In this document: positions 61,557 through 64,000 of the stretch, one piece after another
Layout of the letters: each line of letters begins with the position of its first letter
Position numbering within the stretch: the stretch's first letter is position 1
DNA from: Liolophura sinensis
Taxonomy: Eukaryota; Mollusca; Polyplacophora; Chitonida; Chitonidae
Length of the DNA: 64,000 bases
Assembly: GCF_032854445.1 (NCBI RefSeq)
Contig: NC_088302.1
Coordinates: 49,322,046 to 49,386,045 of the forward strand
Direction: 5' to 3'
Position numbers and translations under genes: made by a program
The notes under the pieces: generated by a model
Seen by the model: the letters and a program-made list of their open reading frames with translations, nothing else
Told to the model about the DNA's origin: nothing
Databases searched by the model: none

Positions 61557-62110
61557 AATGGTTGGGGTTTAACGTCGTACTCAACAATTTTTCAGTCATA
61601 TGACGGCGAGGAGTCATTAGATGTGTGTAGATATACTGTGTGTTCTTATGGCAGGCCGAATCCATGCCGCCAAAGTGCTGACGCCACTGAAGTATCCTAC
61701 CGAAGACACCAGGCATTAGACCCCACCAAGTCACATTATACTAACACTGTGGCAACCAATCCTGTCTCATTGCTTTAACCTTTCGGTGCTGAGCGCAAAA
61801 CGAGGCAACAACAAATACCATTTTTAAAGTCATTGGTATCACCCAACCAGGATCCCGGGTCTCTCGACTTGGATTTATTTGTTATTTATTTGATTGGTGT
61901 TTTACGCCGTACTCAGGAATATTTCACTTATACGACGGCCAGCATTATGGTGGGAGGAAGCCGGGCACAGCCCGGAGGAAACCTACGACCGTCCGCAGGT
62001 TGCTGAAGGCCTTTCAACGTACGGCCGAGAGGAAGCCAGCATAAAATGAACTTAAACTCACTCTCGACTTGGAGGCGGACGCTCTAGCCATTCGACCACC
62101 GAAGCGGTCT
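61557..62110 (-). mobile_element. SINE inserted inside another SINE
   Basis: The outer element (61557-61873 and 62061-62110, minus strand) has a GTTGGGGTTTAACGTCGTAC 3' end and a tRNA-like head CGGACGCTCTAGCC. It is cut by a 5'-truncated common SINE (61874-62060, minus strand). The 13-bp sequence CTCTCGACTTGGA occurs on both sides (61861-61873, 62061-62073) and is the target-site duplication. The outer element is therefore older. Confidence 0.92.
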
Positions 62111-62667
62111 TTAACCAATAAAGTATTAGAATACAGTTACCACAGGATGGAATGCGTCAAAATAGGGTTGCTTTTAAAACCAAAACCTGAACACTCTACA
62201 TGTACATATATGAAATAATTGGGAATAGGCAATAGGTAACCAATCAGCTTTAATGTTGTAAACACCAAAATACCAATGCTGTGTTTATTTATTCAATTTT
62301 GTTTGATGTCATTAAAACAAATTAGTCGAGGATATTCTCATGTTTTTCTTAGTAGTTTCTTACACAATAGACTTCTGTTAGTCGGATTGACAATACCAAA
62401 CTAAAAGAATTTATATTTACATGTCTGAGCATAGTGGAAATGATGCTCACGGTATACAAACAATTGCATTTCATGTGTAGATTTTTTTTCACTTGCTTGA
62501 ATATATAACGTACTAAGAATAGTTCGGGGTGTGGGCCATGACCATGTTTTACAATTGCTCAGAAGGACACACGACGTCATGAATCAAAGTGGCCTTGAAC
62601 AGATAATTTGTTTGATCTCACCACTCTCACCTTGTGACAACTACTATTTCACATATTCTGTCCTAAT
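62111..62667. other. Intergenic, nothing recognised
   Basis: AT-rich sequence without a supported coding frame or clear repeat. Confidence 0.4.
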
Positions 62668-62852
62668 GAGATCTAGTTCAGCTCATACTGTCTTCCTATC
62701 CCATCATACGCAGGGAGGTCTGCCAACAAAGTGCGGGATGGCTTTGGGTTTCCCTAGGGATCTACCCATTTTCGTCCCACCACAGTGATAGTTGCCGTTG
62801 TATAAGTGAAATATTTCCGTACTGTGTAAACCAACAACCCAGTAAGTAAATA
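62668..62852 (+). mobile_element. Diverged SINE
   Basis: CAGCTCATACTGTCTTCCTA, GGAGGTCTGCCAAC, GTTGTATAAGTGAAATATTT, then a degenerate tail ending AAGTAAATAAA. The order is preserved but there are many changes. Confidence 0.7.
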
Positions 62853-63748
62853 AAATGCTCAGAATAAGGGTTCTACGTCCATTTGCTCAGCCTAACGTTC
62901 GTTGAAGACCATGTCTTCCAACAATATGCCATGCTCACCTGTAGGTCACACCTGAGTAAAGTTCATCAGTAATTTGACAAGGGTCAGTAGTACATACATC
63001 TGACACTCTGCTTTCCTCCACCTATAGATCTCCCTCCTTAATGTATGAGCCAACTTACTGATTACGGCGTTAAAACAACAATTAAGACAATCTACGAGCA
63101 AGAAATCCCGAGGAAGCGTCCAAAATCGTGGGTAATTATGAGTCTTTCAAAAGTCGATAAATTAGTTTTGATAAGACAAATCTCTTGGGTTATAATCAGA
63201 ATTGACGACGATGGTAGCGAATAGCGGAGATCGCAGGTAGTCATAGCTCTAGCATGACTAGGCCTTAAAATGCTCCTGTGACGTCATAGAGACGCCATAA
63301 CGAGTAAAAGTTTTCAGCGCTGAGCACATAACTGTAACATGTATGTTAAGGTGTTCGCCGGAACAAAAGCGCACCGCGCAATCGCTTATGAAAGAACCTG
63401 AAAGATCATAAATTTATCCCAAAACAACATTTCAGAGCTTGCGCATAAACGCCTTTACATTTATACCCTTCATATATCACTTCATATAATTAAATTACAG
63501 TTTCAAATTAAAATACAACATATTTCATGTCATGCGTTATTACATTAATTATCATAAAGTTGTTGTCGTCATTTCTGGTCTGTATGTATCGCTTTATATT
63601 CATCGTTAACTATTTTCCGTGAATATATTACGTTATTGTTTACTTAAAGAATGACAAAAGGGTCCATACAAGGACTGTAAAGAGATATGCTGTGATGCAG
63701 AGTCCGTTTGAGTTGTAGATGGTTGTGTTATACACATCTGCACTGGGC
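62853..63748. other. Intergenic, nothing recognised
   Basis: No supported gene or repeat. Confidence 0.4.
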
Positions 63749-64000
63749 ATAGGGACGGTTACCAAACGTCCAATGTCCCGCCAACCATTTGACTCACATC
63801 GGCTTGCAGGAGGATCTCATACGTTCAAAGTAACGCCAACCATTTGACTCACATCACCTTGCAGGAGGGTCCCATACGTTAAAGCAATGCCGACTATTTG
63901 ACTCACATCAACTTGCAGGAGGATCCATCCGTTCAAAATAACGCCAACCAACTGACCCATGCCAGCTTAGAGGCTGTTCCTATACGTCCAATGTCCTGCC
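63749..64000. repeat. Tandem repeat of about 55 bp at the window edge
   Basis: At least four units with GCCAACCATTTGACTCACAT then CACCTTGCAGGAGGGTCCCA then TACGTTCAAAGTAAC. The array runs to the end of the window and probably continues. Confidence 0.88.

Overview
This window is animal nuclear DNA, most likely from a mollusc (gastropod or bivalve). It is AT-rich. Its genes are split into short exons with GT-AG introns of several hundred bases to 2 kb. It is crowded with tRNA-derived SINEs, minisatellites and worn DNA transposons. The mollusc call is an inference from the SINE type: a tRNA-like head, a conserved body and a tail ending in AATAAATAAA. I see no bacterial or viral genes and no stable RNA genes.

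Four spliced genes can be assembled, all on the minus strand. (1) 2951-5946 is a four-exon gene for a 234-residue secreted protein: signal peptide, C-type lectin domain, and a cysteine-rich PAN/apple-like C-terminus. (2-4) At 9681-23555, 28009-37570 and 48560-57535 lie three tandem, same-strand paralogues of LRRC74A-like proteins. Each has a variable N-terminus, a run of ribonuclease-inhibitor-type leucine-rich repeats, and a C-terminal pair of EF-hands with canonical calcium-loop residues. Their intron positions and phases correspond exon by exon, and most exon lengths are identical (108, 50, 82, 86, 195, 96, 86 bp). This shows that they arose by tandem duplication of a whole gene. One exception is informative: the 195-bp and 96-bp exons of copies B and C are a single 291-bp exon in copy A.

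The rest is repeat-derived. From left to right: a 725-bp-period duplication with perfect hairpins (1-973); a SINE with a clean target-site duplication; a 1.4-kb degenerate 12-bp repeat (6520-7975); a 40-bp minisatellite just past gene A; a 44-bp minisatellite and a broken DD34E Tc1-type transposon in introns of gene A; two related DNA-transposon copies (21836-22293 and 40831-41410); nested SINEs; a 35-bp GC-rich repeat, a duplicated splice donor and a relic partial exon in introns of gene B; an intronless 192-codon ORF (42952-43530); a 37-bp minisatellite split by a SINE; two Penelope-like reverse-transcriptase fossils (46240-47047 and 60450-61215); a 42-bp minisatellite at the 3' end of gene C; and a SINE-within-SINE (61557-62110).

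The window's value lies in the finely resolved history of the LRRC74A-EF-hand array: exon-intron conservation, precise loss or gain of one intron, a partial exon duplication, a donor duplication and a candidate alternative microexon. It also contains a lectin-PAN gene whose exons are too short to stand out as ORFs. Splice models were built by eye from consensus sites, reading frame and comparison between paralogues. Transcription start sites and UTRs were not determined.
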